A DNA stretch of 57,662 bases from the NCBI GenBank assembly GCA_013215565.1, contig JABSQV010000025.1, positions 1-57,662 of the forward strand. Direction: 5' to 3'. Positions 7,069 to 15,699 of this stretch are shown here, in pieces. Within the stretch, counting starts at the first letter, position 1. Every line of letters starts with the position of its first letter. This DNA is from Myxococcales bacterium (lineage in GTDB: Bacteria > Myxococcota_A > UBA9160 > SZUA-336). Below the pieces are notes generated by a model, which saw only the letters and a program-made list of their open reading frames with translations, did no database searches and was not told the DNA's origin. The translations under genes were made by a program, and so were the position numbers.

Positions 7069-8658
7069 GTGCAAGAGAAATTCCCGCGAGTCAAGCAGGC
7101 TGAAGCTTCGCGGGATCCGTTCCCAGACTTCCCGGCCGGGAAGTCCCCGTTGCCTGCCCAGATCCAGGAATTCGAACGGATCTTTGAGTACTTCGACCAG
7201 GACGGGGATGGATGGCTCACGAGGACTGAAGTCCGCGACGCGCTCGCCGTCACAGGCATGGGGCTCAGCACCGGAGATCGCCAACGGCTGCTAGACCTGG
7301 TGCCCCCGGGATCTCCGCTCCCGAAGCAGGATTTCCTGGTGTGGCTGTCCCAAAGGGATGATCTCGAACTCGGGGGCGATTTACGAACGATCTTCGCCCT
7401 CGTGGACCGTGATCGGAACGGGACCCTTAGCAGAGCAGAGTTTTCGGAGCTTCTGATCTGCCTCAACCCAGAAATCACACCGGAACAGCTTGATGAAGCA
7501 TTCGATCGGTTCGACTTGAATGGCAACGGGAGCATCAGCTGGAAAGAATTCGTCAGTTCGCAACGAGGAGATCAGAAACTGCCCTTGACCCTGGCGGCGG
7601 TGCGCAGCTTCAAGAAGATCCTGGTGCAATACGACCACGCCGGTCGCAACCCGGGGGTCTCTCTCGTAGAGGTGGACTCAGATCTCGGAGCGGGACGCCG
7701 CGGTGCGTGGAAAGGCATCGAATTCCTGAAGAAAGCCGCGATCGAGAAACAGGCATCGCGTCGCCGCTCGACCAATGGAATCGTCAATTTCGAGCAACGG
7801 GGAATCGAGAACGAAAACGAAGCGCTCGAAAGGCAACAGCGCTTCCCCAATGCCAGGTACATCGACGCAATCTACAAGGTGCTGCAGCGCTCCTCGGATC
7901 TCGTCTGCGATGTGCTGCGGGAAGATAAATTTCCGGTTGTGCTGGGCGGGGATCACTCGACGGCTGCCGGAACCATCGCGGGCATCAAGAAAGCCTTCCC
8001 CGATCGGCGACTGGGGGTGATTTGGATTGACGCGCATGCCGACATCCATTCGCCCTACACCACGCCCTCGGGGAACATGCACGGCATGCCGCTGGCGGCA
8101 GCCACATGCAACGACAACCTTGATGAAGCCATCAATCAGCTCGATACGAAGACCAGCGACCTATGGGAACGCTGCAAAGCCCTGGGGGTCGCGGGCGAAG
8201 CCAACCTCCGCTTCGACGATTTGATCTACGTGGCAGTGAGGGATACCGAATCCGCAGAAGATGCCACCCTCGCCCGCGAGGGTATTCCGGTGGTCACCAC
8301 CGACTCGTTGCGAAGATCCGGCCCCGAGGCGGCGGCGCAACGATGCTTGGACTACCTCTCGGAGGTGGACCTGATTTACGTCACCTTTGACGTGGACAGC
8401 ATGGATGCGACCATCTGCATGGGGACTGGGACGCCAGCTCCCGGGGGAATCTGGGCGAGTGAAGCACAGCGACTCAATGCAGCACTGGTAAAGGATCAGC
8501 GGGTCTGCTGCTGGGAAATCTGTGAAATCAATCCTCTGCTCGACACCCTGAACAGCATGGCGGAAAACTCTTTGAACGTCTTCGAGGCGGTTTTAGAGGC
8601 GATTCAGTCCCGCCCCGTGAGCTTCTCCAGGAGCGGCCTCAGCGAATCCGCGCCTTGA
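7069..8658 (+). CDS. arginase-family hydrolase with N-terminal EF-hand triplet
   Basis: 529 aa, about 200 longer than a normal arginase. Residues 30-165 hold three EF-hand loops: Asp43-Glu54 (DQDGDGWLTRTE), Asp113-Glu124 (DRDRNGTLSRAE) and Asp149-Glu160 (DLNGNGSISWKE), all with calcium-ligand spacing. From about 195 on is a ureohydrolase domain: GGDHS (His296), DAHADIH (Asp321, His323, Asp325) and DVDSMD (Asp441, Asp443) supply the dimanganese site. SGNMHGMPLA resembles the arginase substrate loop more than that of agmatinase. Expected reaction: arginine to ornithine and urea. Its TGA overlaps the next start (TTGA), so the two are coupled. Calcium control is inferred, not shown. Confidence 0.9.
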   Translation: MQEKFPRVKQAEASRDPFPDFPAGKSPLPAQIQEFERIFEYFDQDGDGWLTRTEVRDALAVTGMGLSTGDRQRLLDLVPPGSPLPKQDFLVWLSQRDDLELGGDLRTIFALVDRDRNGTLSRAEFSELLICLNPEITPEQLDEAFDRFDLNGNGSISWKEFVSSQRGDQKLPLTLAAVRSFKKILVQYDHAGRNPGVSLVEVDSDLGAGRRGAWKGIEFLKKAAIEKQASRRRSTNGIVNFEQRGIENENEALERQQRFPNARYIDAIYKVLQRSSDLVCDVLREDKFPVVLGGDHSTAAGTIAGIKKAFPDRRLGVIWIDAHADIHSPYTTPSGNMHGMPLAAATCNDNLDEAINQLDTKTSDLWERCKALGVAGEANLRFDDLIYVAVRDTESAEDATLAREGIPVVTTDSLRRSGPEAAAQRCLDYLSEVDLIYVTFDVDSMDATICMGTGTPAPGGIWASEAQRLNAALVKDQRVCCWEICEINPLLDTLNSMAENSLNVFEAVLEAIQSRPVSFSRSGLSESAP

Positions 8659-10316
8659 GCTCCAGCCAGGAGGGGCAGCGAGGATTTCAGCGCTGGGACG
8701 CGGATGTCCCGCTCGACCAGTTGCTCCGCGCATTTCTCGGATCCCAGCCTCCCATCTCAACCCGAACCAGAGCGCCCTACCCGTGGATGGGGACGATGCA
8801 GGGATTCGGGGGCGGGTTTGCACGGAATCCCCTCGGACTCTTCCTGCTCTCCAATCTGAGAGGGGCCGGCCAGGTTCTTTTCGCCAACAACCCGATTGCG
8901 GGACTGTTGATCCTCGTGGCCCTCTGGATCCAGTCCGGTTGGCTGCTTGGGATGGCGCTGCTTGGGCTGGTTGCGTCGACGCTTGCGTCCCAGTTGTTGG
9001 GATTGGAGGAAACCGCAAGACGGAATGGCCTGTATGGGTATAACGGGCTGCTGATCGGGGCCGCCTTCGCCACGTTTGGGGTCGTGTCGGACTCGCCGCT
9101 GCAGCAGTTGGGCTGGTGCCTCATCACACTGGTGTTCGCGGCCCTCAGTACCTGGCTGATGGCCGTCATTGCTCCCTGGTGGAATCGCAAGTTGGCAGCT
9201 CCGCTTCTCACGCTGCCCTTCATCGGTGCGACATATCTTGCGATCGTCATCCTGGAGAACGTTCCCCAGGAACTGCTGGTGTTTTCCCTGGGCGGTCCGA
9301 TCGAACCCCACGGGGTCGTGGGCTGGGGTGATCTGGCCGTAGCGAATCTCTCCGGCTTCGGAAAGATCTTCCTGGCAGACCGGCCGCTCGCAGGCCTGCT
9401 GATTCTCCTCGCGCTGCTGCTCTACAGCCCAACCGGGGCTGCCGTCGGGCTGAGCGGGGCCGCGATCGGCTCCTACATCGCGATCGGGTTCGGCGCTGCA
9501 CCGCATGCCATCGCGTCAGGCCTTTGGGGGTACAACGCGATCCTGACTGCGATGGCCCTGGGCGGGACCTTCTTTGCCCCGAACAAACGCAGCCTGACCC
9601 TGGCCCTGATCTGCGTAGTGCTGACGGTGCTCCTCACAATCTGGCTCGGTCCTTTGGTGGCCCCGATGCCGACCCTGACGCTGCCCTTCGTCGTGGTCAC
9701 ACTGGCCGCCTATCTGATCCAGCGCCACACCCTACCCTCGCTGGTCCCCGTATCGATGCAGGCACTGGCGAGCCCCGAGGAACACCGGCTTCGTTATCGC
9801 GCTGCCCAGCGGGTGATGACACAGTTCAGGGGCCAATTGGCGGCGGCGGCCGAGGGAAGCTCACGGCTGCAACTGCTGGCGCACTCCACGGTCGAAGAAC
9901 GTGACGAACTCCATACCATCTTCGATCGGCTGGACCAGGACCGCGATGGCAGACTCACGCATGCAGAGCTGCTGGCGGTGCTTCAAGATATGACTCCTCC
10001 AGCGAGCACAGACGAACTCCTGACCCTGTTCCGGGTGTTCGATCTCGACTCGGATGGCGCGCTCGGATTCGACGAGTTTGCAGAGCTCGCGCTCAGACAT
10101 CGACGCTTCGTCGCCGACGCCGAGGGCTTCCTCACCTACCTCCAGCCAACCGATACCGATGGCGACCGAATGCTCAGTCTCGACGAAATGAACCGGACAC
10201 TCATCAGCCTCGGCCTCGACGCCCTGAACCCGAAGGAACGGCAACTGATCGAACGACGGGTCGGGACGCAGCCCATGACCTGGAATGCCTTCGTCACGCT
10301 GTTGCTGCTGACCTGA
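8655..10316 (+). CDS. urea transporter with C-terminal EF-hand triplet
   Basis: 553 aa. Residues 50-360 form a UT-family urea channel with its two-fold repeat. GQVLFANNPIAGLLIL (72-87) and GLYGYNGLL (125-133) in the first half recur as GKIFLADRPLAGLLIL and GLWGYNAIL in the second. Both halves carry LPF (187-189 and 343-345). A cytosolic-looking tail has three EF-hand loops: Asp427-Glu438, Asp463-Glu474 and Asp500-Glu511; the third lacks the central glycine. Family channels move urea down its gradient. The TTG start overlaps the arginase stop; an internal ATG near residue 45 is possible but would remove the N-terminal region before the first membrane segment. Confidence 0.88.
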   Translation: MSSSQEGQRGFQRWDADVPLDQLLRAFLGSQPPISTRTRAPYPWMGTMQGFGGGFARNPLGLFLLSNLRGAGQVLFANNPIAGLLILVALWIQSGWLLGMALLGLVASTLASQLLGLEETARRNGLYGYNGLLIGAAFATFGVVSDSPLQQLGWCLITLVFAALSTWLMAVIAPWWNRKLAAPLLTLPFIGATYLAIVILENVPQELLVFSLGGPIEPHGVVGWGDLAVANLSGFGKIFLADRPLAGLLILLALLLYSPTGAAVGLSGAAIGSYIAIGFGAAPHAIASGLWGYNAILTAMALGGTFFAPNKRSLTLALICVVLTVLLTIWLGPLVAPMPTLTLPFVVVTLAAYLIQRHTLPSLVPVSMQALASPEEHRLRYRAAQRVMTQFRGQLAAAAEGSSRLQLLAHSTVEERDELHTIFDRLDQDRDGRLTHAELLAVLQDMTPPASTDELLTLFRVFDLDSDGALGFDEFAELALRHRRFVADAEGFLTYLQPTDTDGDRMLSLDEMNRTLISLGLDALNPKERQLIERRVGTQPMTWNAFVTLLLLT

Positions 10317-10327
10317 ACCCCGATTGC

Positions 10328-10356
10328 GTCAACCCTCATCCTGGTCGTGAGTTGAC
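10328..10356. other. imperfect hairpin after the urea module
   Basis: GTCAAC (10328-10333) pairs with GTTGAC (10351-10356), extended by TCA/TGA with a two-base bulge. No T tract follows, so it is at best a weak or factor-assisted end signal. It could also be an operator. Confidence 0.3.
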
Positions 10357-10449
10357 GAGATCGAGGCCGGAGAAAACACAACGGGCCCACAGCCTGCCAG
10401 GCTCGCACCGGCAGTCAGCTCACGAGCGCTACCGGAGCTCGCAGCCGCT

Positions 10450-10478
10450 CCCAAAAAGCCGTCGATTTCTTCTATCCT
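10450..10478 (+). promoter_or_regulatory. copy 5 of the repeated promoter-like element
   Basis: CCCAAAAAGCCG, ATTTCTTC and TATCCT (10473-10478), preceded by a GGAGCTCG block like that of other copies. It lies 51 nt before the DUF4410 gene and separates it from the urea module as a new transcription unit. Confidence 0.65.
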
Positions 10479-10529
10479 TAGGCTTAATTCGCCACCCAGC
10501 CGAAACGCCTGACTGGCACAGGAGTTCCG

Positions 10530-11342
10530 ATGACTCCCAGACCGCGCAACACCTCGATGACCCTCCTCCTGGCTGTCCTCATCTCATTTTCACTCGCCTG
10601 CGCTCGCACGAGCATCGACTCGACCCGCATCCTCGATGACGGCTCGAAGCTGCCCGCACCCCACCTCGTCCTGATCCAGGACTACGATGTGGGCGCTGAC
10701 AGCGTAAAGCTGGACAGTTCCGTCGGTTCAAAGCTGGTCCGCAGCATCTCGAGCAAGGACAGCGCCGCCGAGCAAATCAAGCTGGGCAAGTTGATCGCCG
10801 AGGCCATGTCCGAGCAGATGGCCGTAGACATTCGGAAGCTGGGGCTCGCGGCGGAACGAAGCACCGGGGCGCTCCCGAAGACCGGGGGACCCTTCCTCGT
10901 GATCCGCGGTGATCTGCTCGCAGTGGACGAAGGCAACCGCTTCCGGCGCTTCGTAATCGGCCTGGGGGCGGGCGCCACCAAGGTGGCCGCAAACACGCGC
11001 GTCGCCATGCTTCTAGACGGCAAAGAGACCCCGATCGAGGAGTTCACCGTGACGGGAAAGAGCGGCCGGATGCCGGGCGCTGCGGTGTCCCTGGGCGCCG
11101 GCGCCGCGGCCGATTTGCACCACAACGAAAAGAACTTTTTCGAGAAGGCCACGCATACCCACATGGCGCAGGCCGCGGTCGCGACCGGGGCCATGCACCT
11201 GGGCACGGCAGTGGGCTCCAAGCTGAGCGACACCATCGGCCCCTCGGTTCAGGCAGACGGTGCCCGCGGCGCCAAGGCCATCGTGAAAGAACTCAGCAAG
11301 CTGTTCCGCGCGCGAGACTGGATCCCCACCCCGGACCCTTAG
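10530..11342 (+). CDS. DUF4410-family lipoprotein
   Basis: 270 aa. The N-terminus has a basic start, a hydrophobic core and a lipobox-like end (FSLAC, Cys23 or so), so the protein is probably lipid-anchored outside the cytoplasm. The DUF4410 core is clear: VLIQDYDVG near 47, GNRFRRFVIGLGAGATKV near 132-149 and KSGRMPGAAVSLGAGAAAD near 175-192. The C-terminal third is rich in Ala and Gly. Function is unknown for the family. ATG start after CAGGAGTTCCG. It has its own promoter copy, so a functional tie to the EF-hand pair is not implied. Confidence 0.85.
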   Translation: MTPRPRNTSMTLLLAVLISFSLACARTSIDSTRILDDGSKLPAPHLVLIQDYDVGADSVKLDSSVGSKLVRSISSKDSAAEQIKLGKLIAEAMSEQMAVDIRKLGLAAERSTGALPKTGGPFLVIRGDLLAVDEGNRFRRFVIGLGAGATKVAANTRVAMLLDGKETPIEEFTVTGKSGRMPGAAVSLGAGAAADLHHNEKNFFEKATHTHMAQAAVATGAMHLGTAVGSKLSDTIGPSVQADGARGAKAIVKELSKLFRARDWIPTPDP

Positions 11343-11434
11343 GCCGCGGACCCGGGAAGCCGACGCCGGGCCAGGGCCCGGCCCCATCCGCGCTGGGTCT
11401 GATAGAACGCCCCGATCCGGAACTCGGACCCAGG

Positions 11435-11463
11435 CCCAAACGCTCGCTTGTTTCTCCTATCCT
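11435..11463 (+). promoter_or_regulatory. copy 6 of the repeated promoter-like element
   Basis: CCCAAACGCTCG, GTTTCTCC and TATCCT (11458-11463). Upstream similarity extends through GGAACTCGG (11418-11426) to AGAACGC (11404-11410), matching copies 1, 2 and 10. It drives a three-gene operon. Confidence 0.7.
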
Positions 11464-11517
11464 CTCACGAGCCAGCGGATCGCCGTTCCAACGCGAATCC
11501 CCTGCCGGGAGGACGAG

Positions 11518-12336
11518 ATGAGCGTGTTTCGAGAGGACATCCTGCAGGGGCGCGTGGCCGTTGTCACGGGTGGGGCTACGGGAATCGGCAGCGAGATCGC
11601 GCGGACGCTGGGCCGCCACGGGGCGCGCGTCTGCATCTGCAGCCGCAAGTCCGGGAACCTCGAGAAGGCGGCGGTCGACCTGGAGGCCGATGGCATCGAG
11701 TGCCTGTGGCTGGTGTGCGACATCCGACTGCCCGACCAGGTGCAGCACGTCCTCGACGAGGTGCTCGCGCGCTGGGGCCGACTCGACATTCTGGTCAACA
11801 ACGCGGCCGGGAACTTCCCCGCTCCGCTGAGCCGCATTTCGCCGAAGGGCTTCAAGACCGTCGTCGACATCGATCTGCTCGGTACCTACAACTGCTCGAA
11901 GCTCGCCTTCGAGGCCTGGCTGCGCGATCACGGCGGCGACATCGTGAACATCTCGGCGCCCTTCGAAGGCAAAGGCGCCGCGCTGCAGGCCCACGTCGCC
12001 GCAGCCAAGGCGGGCGTCGACTCGCTCACCCGAACCTGTGCCGTGGAGTGGGGACGACACGGGGTGCGCGTGAACGGCGTGATGCCCGGGCCCATCGCCG
12101 ACACCGAGGGCGTGGAGCGCTTCGACGCGGCGATCGGCGCGTCCGGCGGATCCAGCGTGCCGCTGGGCCGCGAAGGCGCGCGCTCGGAGATCGCGAGCGT
12201 CGTGCTCTTCCTGGTGAGCGAAGCGGCTTCCTACGTGAGTGGACAGGTCTTCGCGGTGGACGGGGCCTCGACCGTCGATCAACTCGGCATGGCGTCCCGC
12301 CTGGCCGAACTAGAGGCAGCCTGGCCCGAGCGCTAG
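11518..12336 (+). CDS. SDR oxidoreductase, 2,4-dienoyl-CoA reductase-like
   Basis: 272-aa classical SDR. Cofactor motif TGGATGIG (around 20-27), an Arg/Lys after the second strand (CSRKSG) favouring NADPH, and NNAAGNF near 92. The stretch GFKTVVDIDLLGTYN is characteristic of peroxisomal-type 2,4-dienoyl-CoA reductases, which also lack the usual YxxxK tyrosine; here the catalytic region reads HVAAAKAGVD with only the lysine. Expected role: reduction of dienoyl-CoA during beta-oxidation of unsaturated chains. ATG after GGGAGGACGAG. First gene of an operon with the luciferase-like oxidoreductase and amidohydrolase. Confidence 0.87.
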   Translation: MSVFREDILQGRVAVVTGGATGIGSEIARTLGRHGARVCICSRKSGNLEKAAVDLEADGIECLWLVCDIRLPDQVQHVLDEVLARWGRLDILVNNAAGNFPAPLSRISPKGFKTVVDIDLLGTYNCSKLAFEAWLRDHGGDIVNISAPFEGKGAALQAHVAAAKAGVDSLTRTCAVEWGRHGVRVNGVMPGPIADTEGVERFDAAIGASGGSSVPLGREGARSEIASVVLFLVSEAASYVSGQVFAVDGASTVDQLGMASRLAELEAAWPER

Positions 12337-12407
12337 CAGACGCTCGCGGTAGTCGTCGATCTGCCAGAATCCCTCGCACCCGGGCGAGGGCCGCAAAGGG
12401 AGGAGAC

Positions 12408-13367
12408 ATGAACTTCGGGGTTCAGGTGAGTGTCTACCGAACGAACTGGGAAGCCGTCCGTGCCTCGGTAGAAGCCATGGAGGCAGGCGATTGGGATAGT
12501 GTCTGGTTCGCCGATCACTACATCCCACCGGGAGCCGACCGCGAGCAAGAAGCCCTGGGCGCCTTCGAGGGACTAACGGTGATCGCCGCGGTGGCGGGCA
12601 TGACCAAGAAGCTGCGGCTGGGCAATCTCGTTCTCGGGAATACCTACCGGAATCCGGCCCACGTGGCCAAGATCGCGGGAACCCTCGACAGCCTGAGCGA
12701 GGGTCGCTTCACGCTGGCCATCGGAGCCGGCTGGTATCGGCGGGAGCACGAAGCCTACGGCTGGGACTTCCCGTCGATGAAGGAGCGGCAGGATCGCCTC
12801 GAAGAAAGCTGTCGACTGCTCCGCCTGCTGATCAGGAGTGACGAGCCGGTGGACTTCAAAGGCCAGTACTACCGCCTGGACCAGGCGCGCCTCTCGCCGG
12901 GGAGCCACGGCGGACCGATTCCGATCCTGGTGGGGGGCACGGGCGAAAAGCGGACCCTCCGGACCCTCGCAAGGTACGGTGACGTGATGAACCTGGATGG
13001 TTGGGCGGGCGGTGGAATGGCGCTCGCGTACTACCTTCACAAGGCCCGCGTACTGGAGCGACACTGTGAGGCGACCGAGCGTGATCCTGCTGAAATCAGG
13101 CGCACACTGCTCGTGCCCTGCTACCTGACGGAGGACGAGGGCCTGATCGAGCGCGCAGTGAAGGCCCTGGGGCCCGGCACGGTCGCCGGTCCGGCTCAGT
13201 ACGTGGTGGATCGGATCGGTGAGTTCCGGGACGCGGGGATTGCCGAGATCATGTTCGGGGGCATTCCCTCTGGCGACGTCGAGCGCTTGCAGCAATTCGA
13301 AGACGAAGTCCTGAAACCATTTCGGACCGCCCGGCAAGAGCGTCCCCGAATCCCAGAACTGGAGTGA
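12408..13367 (+). CDS. luciferase-like (LLM) flavin/F420-dependent oxidoreductase
   Basis: 319 aa, TIM-barrel luciferase-like family. Seen are WFADHY (near 33), the strand KLRLGNLVLGNTYRNP, SEGRFTLAIGAGW (near 105) and the phosphate-binding stretch PIPILVGGTGEKRTL. These fit F420-dependent members more than FMN monooxygenases, but this cannot be settled by eye. The ATG follows AGGGAGGAGAC. It lies 71 nt after the SDR and 3 nt before the amidohydrolase, so the three are probably cotranscribed. Substrate unknown. Confidence 0.87.
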   Translation: MNFGVQVSVYRTNWEAVRASVEAMEAGDWDSVWFADHYIPPGADREQEALGAFEGLTVIAAVAGMTKKLRLGNLVLGNTYRNPAHVAKIAGTLDSLSEGRFTLAIGAGWYRREHEAYGWDFPSMKERQDRLEESCRLLRLLIRSDEPVDFKGQYYRLDQARLSPGSHGGPIPILVGGTGEKRTLRTLARYGDVMNLDGWAGGGMALAYYLHKARVLERHCEATERDPAEIRRTLLVPCYLTEDEGLIERAVKALGPGTVAGPAQYVVDRIGEFRDAGIAEIMFGGIPSGDVERLQQFEDEVLKPFRTARQERPRIPELE

Positions 13368-13370
13368 GCC

Positions 13371-14831
13371 ATGTCCCCGAACCCGTCCAATCCCTCGGCC
13401 GAAGCCGTGCGCGCGGCCATCGACCACCCCATCATCGATGCCGACGGCCACTGTCTCGAATACCTCCCGGTCGTCCGCGAAGTTCTGCGCGAGCTCGCGG
13501 GCGAGTCGATCGACCGCGCGTTCTGGAAGACCTTCGAGCAGATGCGCGCGGCGGCCCATGCCGGCGCGCGGGATCGGCGGGCGCTCGCCATCATGCGCCC
13601 ACCCTGGTGGGCTTTCCCGGCCGAGAACACCCTCGATCGCGCGACCGCGATGCTTCCCCGGCTCTTCTACGAACGTCTCGACGAACTCGGGATCGACTTC
13701 GCGGTCGTCTATCCGACTTTCGGGCTCCTCACTTTCAACCTCGCCGACGAAGAGGTACGACGCGCCGCCGCGCGCGCCTTCAACCTCCACTTTGCTGAGG
13801 CCTACGGAGAGTTCTCGGACCGACTGGCACCGGTCGCCTGCATCCCCATGCACACCCCGGACGAGGCCATCGCCGAACTCGACCACGCCGTGGGAGAGCG
13901 TGGGCTCAAGACCGTGCTCATGGCCGGTCACGTGATGCGCAACGTGGAGGCCTCGGGACCGGGCCCGCGACCGATGCAGTGGATGGACACCTTCGGGATC
14001 GACAGCCCCTACGACTACGACCCCGTCTGGCAGCGCTGCACAGAGCTCGGTGTCTCACCGACCTTCCACTCGAGCGGGATGGGCTGGGGCAGCCGCGCTT
14101 CGGCGACGAGCTACGTGTACAACCACATCGGAAACTTCGCCGCCGCCGGGGAGGCGAACTGCCGAGCGCTGTTCCTCGACGGTGTCGCCCAACGCTTCCC
14201 GTCTCTGCGCTTCGCGTTTCTCGAGGGCGGGGTCGCCTGGGCCGCGACCCTCTACTCCGACATCATCGGCCACTACCGGAAGCGCAACCGCACTGCGGTC
14301 GAGAAATACGACCCCGAGCGCATCGACCGCCCCAAGCTCGTGGAACTCATCGAAGCGTACGGCGACGAGAAAGTGCGAAAGCGGCTCTCGGAACTCGAGG
14401 ATGCCCTCTGGCCCTTTACGGATCCCGGCGGCCCCGAAAACACGCGTGACGAGTTCGAGCGCAGCGGCATCCAGAGCGTCGACGAGATCCGGCGGATCTT
14501 TTCCGAGAACTTCTTCTTCGGCTGCGAGGCCGACGACCCGGCGAATGCCACGGCCTTTGACACGAAGCGCAATCCAGGCGGGCTGCGGCTGAACGCGATC
14601 TTTAGCTCGGACATCGGACACTGGGACGTCCCCGACAATCGCGAGGTGCTCGCCGAGGCCTACGAACTGGTCGAACGGGGGCTCTTCAGCGCAGACGATT
14701 TCCGCGCGTTTACCTTCGAGAACGCGGTCGCCCTCTACGCCGGAGCGCGCCCGGACTTCTTCGAGGGAACCCCGCTGGCCGAAGCCGCCGCCCGGCACAG
14801 GAGCGCCGAGTCATCGTTCGAACTCAGCTGA
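13371..14831 (+). CDS. amidohydrolase-2 (ACMSD-like) family protein
   Basis: 486 aa, longer than most relatives. TIM-barrel metal hydrolase or decarboxylase: strand-1 IIDADGHCLEY replaces the usual HxH/DxH, TFHSSGMGWG offers the mid-barrel His, FLEGGVAWA the next, and FSSDIGHWD the terminal Asp. Related enzymes decarboxylate or hydrolyse aromatic and dicarboxylic acids. It starts 3 nt after the luciferase-like gene. Its stop region overlaps by 8 bp the stop of the convergent SDR within the palindrome CTCAGCTGAG (14823-14832). One of five paralogous families of this fold in the window. Confidence 0.87.
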   Translation: MSPNPSNPSAEAVRAAIDHPIIDADGHCLEYLPVVREVLRELAGESIDRAFWKTFEQMRAAAHAGARDRRALAIMRPPWWAFPAENTLDRATAMLPRLFYERLDELGIDFAVVYPTFGLLTFNLADEEVRRAAARAFNLHFAEAYGEFSDRLAPVACIPMHTPDEAIAELDHAVGERGLKTVLMAGHVMRNVEASGPGPRPMQWMDTFGIDSPYDYDPVWQRCTELGVSPTFHSSGMGWGSRASATSYVYNHIGNFAAAGEANCRALFLDGVAQRFPSLRFAFLEGGVAWAATLYSDIIGHYRKRNRTAVEKYDPERIDRPKLVELIEAYGDEKVRKRLSELEDALWPFTDPGGPENTRDEFERSGIQSVDEIRRIFSENFFFGCEADDPANATAFDTKRNPGGLRLNAIFSSDIGHWDVPDNREVLAEAYELVERGLFSADDFRAFTFENAVALYAGARPDFFEGTPLAEAAARHRSAESSFELS

Positions 14832-15699
14832 GTCCCATCTGCTGCAGTTCGATCGGGCACTCTCCCCGCGCCAGCTTTTTAGCGCGGTCGGTAAGCTGGG
14901 TCTCCATCATCTCCCGGCCAATCATGATCACGAAGTCCTGGTTGCGGATGCCCTCGAGCGCGAACTGCGCCAGTTCATCGAGGTCCTGGACCGGCAGTTC
15001 CCAGCCTGCCTTCTTCGCGCCTGCCATAAAATCTTCGAAGGTCGTCTCCTGTGCGGCGTCGACTTCCTTCTTGCGCGCGAGTTGCTTGGGGCGATTTCGC
15101 TTGGTCGTCCAGATTCCGGTCGCCAGCATGCCCCCGGAGGGATAGAAGATGGCGGCGCGCAGATTCGTGTTCCGACCGACGAGCTGGGCGTCCAGGCACT
15201 CGGTCATGATCGAGACCGCGGCCTTGCTCGAGGCGTAGACGACCTGCTGGGCCAGAGGCGAGACGCCTCCGTCTCCCGAGGAGGTGTTCATCACCAGGCC
15301 CTCTTCGCCGGATTCGAGCATGCGCGGGACGAAGGCCTGTACGCCATGTGCGACGCCACCAACGTTGACGCCGTGCACCCACTTGAAATCACTCGGCTCC
15401 GTCTCCCACAGGTTCAGGTTCGGCGCGGCCACGCCAGCGTTGTTGCACAGGATGTGACAGGCGCTGTGGGTCTCGAATACCTGGTCGGCCAGCGCCATGA
15501 CCGATTCCGCGTTGGACACGTCGGTGACGACACCCATCACCTCTCCGCCGAGCTCCTCGGTGGCCGCCTTCAGTGCGGGCTCCTCGACATCGGCGATCAC
15601 CACCTTCATGCCCTCAGACAGAAAGGCCTTGGCCAGCGCCTTTCCCACACCGCTCGCACCACCCGTCACGACGGCCACGCGATTGCGAAACTGCTTCAT
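14824..15699 (-). CDS. SDR family oxidoreductase
   Basis: 291-aa classical SDR with TGGASGVG at residues 12-19, Asp at the end of strand 2 (IADVEE) favouring NAD, NNAG near 90, NTSSGDGG and the catalytic YASSK near 155-159. The extended C-terminal part with a Lys/Arg-rich insertion (TTKRNRPKQLARKK) is unusual. ATG at 15699 after GAGG in GAGGTTCCGGG; an upstream GTG would add a Gly/Arg-rich tail without motif. Convergent with the amidohydrolase, overlapping it by 8 bp. Possibly read from the acyl-CoA dehydrogenase operon 252 bp upstream or from its own promoter. Confidence 0.87.
   Translation of the reverse strand: MKQFRNRVAVVTGGASGVGKALAKAFLSEGMKVVIADVEEPALKAATEELGGEVMGVVTDVSNAESVMALADQVFETHSACHILCNNAGVAAPNLNLWETEPSDFKWVHGVNVGGVAHGVQAFVPRMLESGEEGLVMNTSSGDGGVSPLAQQVVYASSKAAVSIMTECLDAQLVGRNTNLRAAIFYPSGGMLATGIWTTKRNRPKQLARKKEVDAAQETTFEDFMAGAKKAGWELPVQDLDELAQFALEGIRNQDFVIMIGREMMETQLTDRAKKLARGECPIELQQMGLS

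Noticed and set aside
8655..10316. Urea transporter protein as ion channel or general permease
   Set aside because: The paired NNPIAGLLIL / DRPLAGLLIL and GYN blocks and both LPF sites match the UT family repeat.
12573..13931. 452-aa - strand frame
   Set aside because: It is antisense to the luciferase-like and amidohydrolase genes, both of which have strong motifs and ribosome sites. No family sequence is visible in it.
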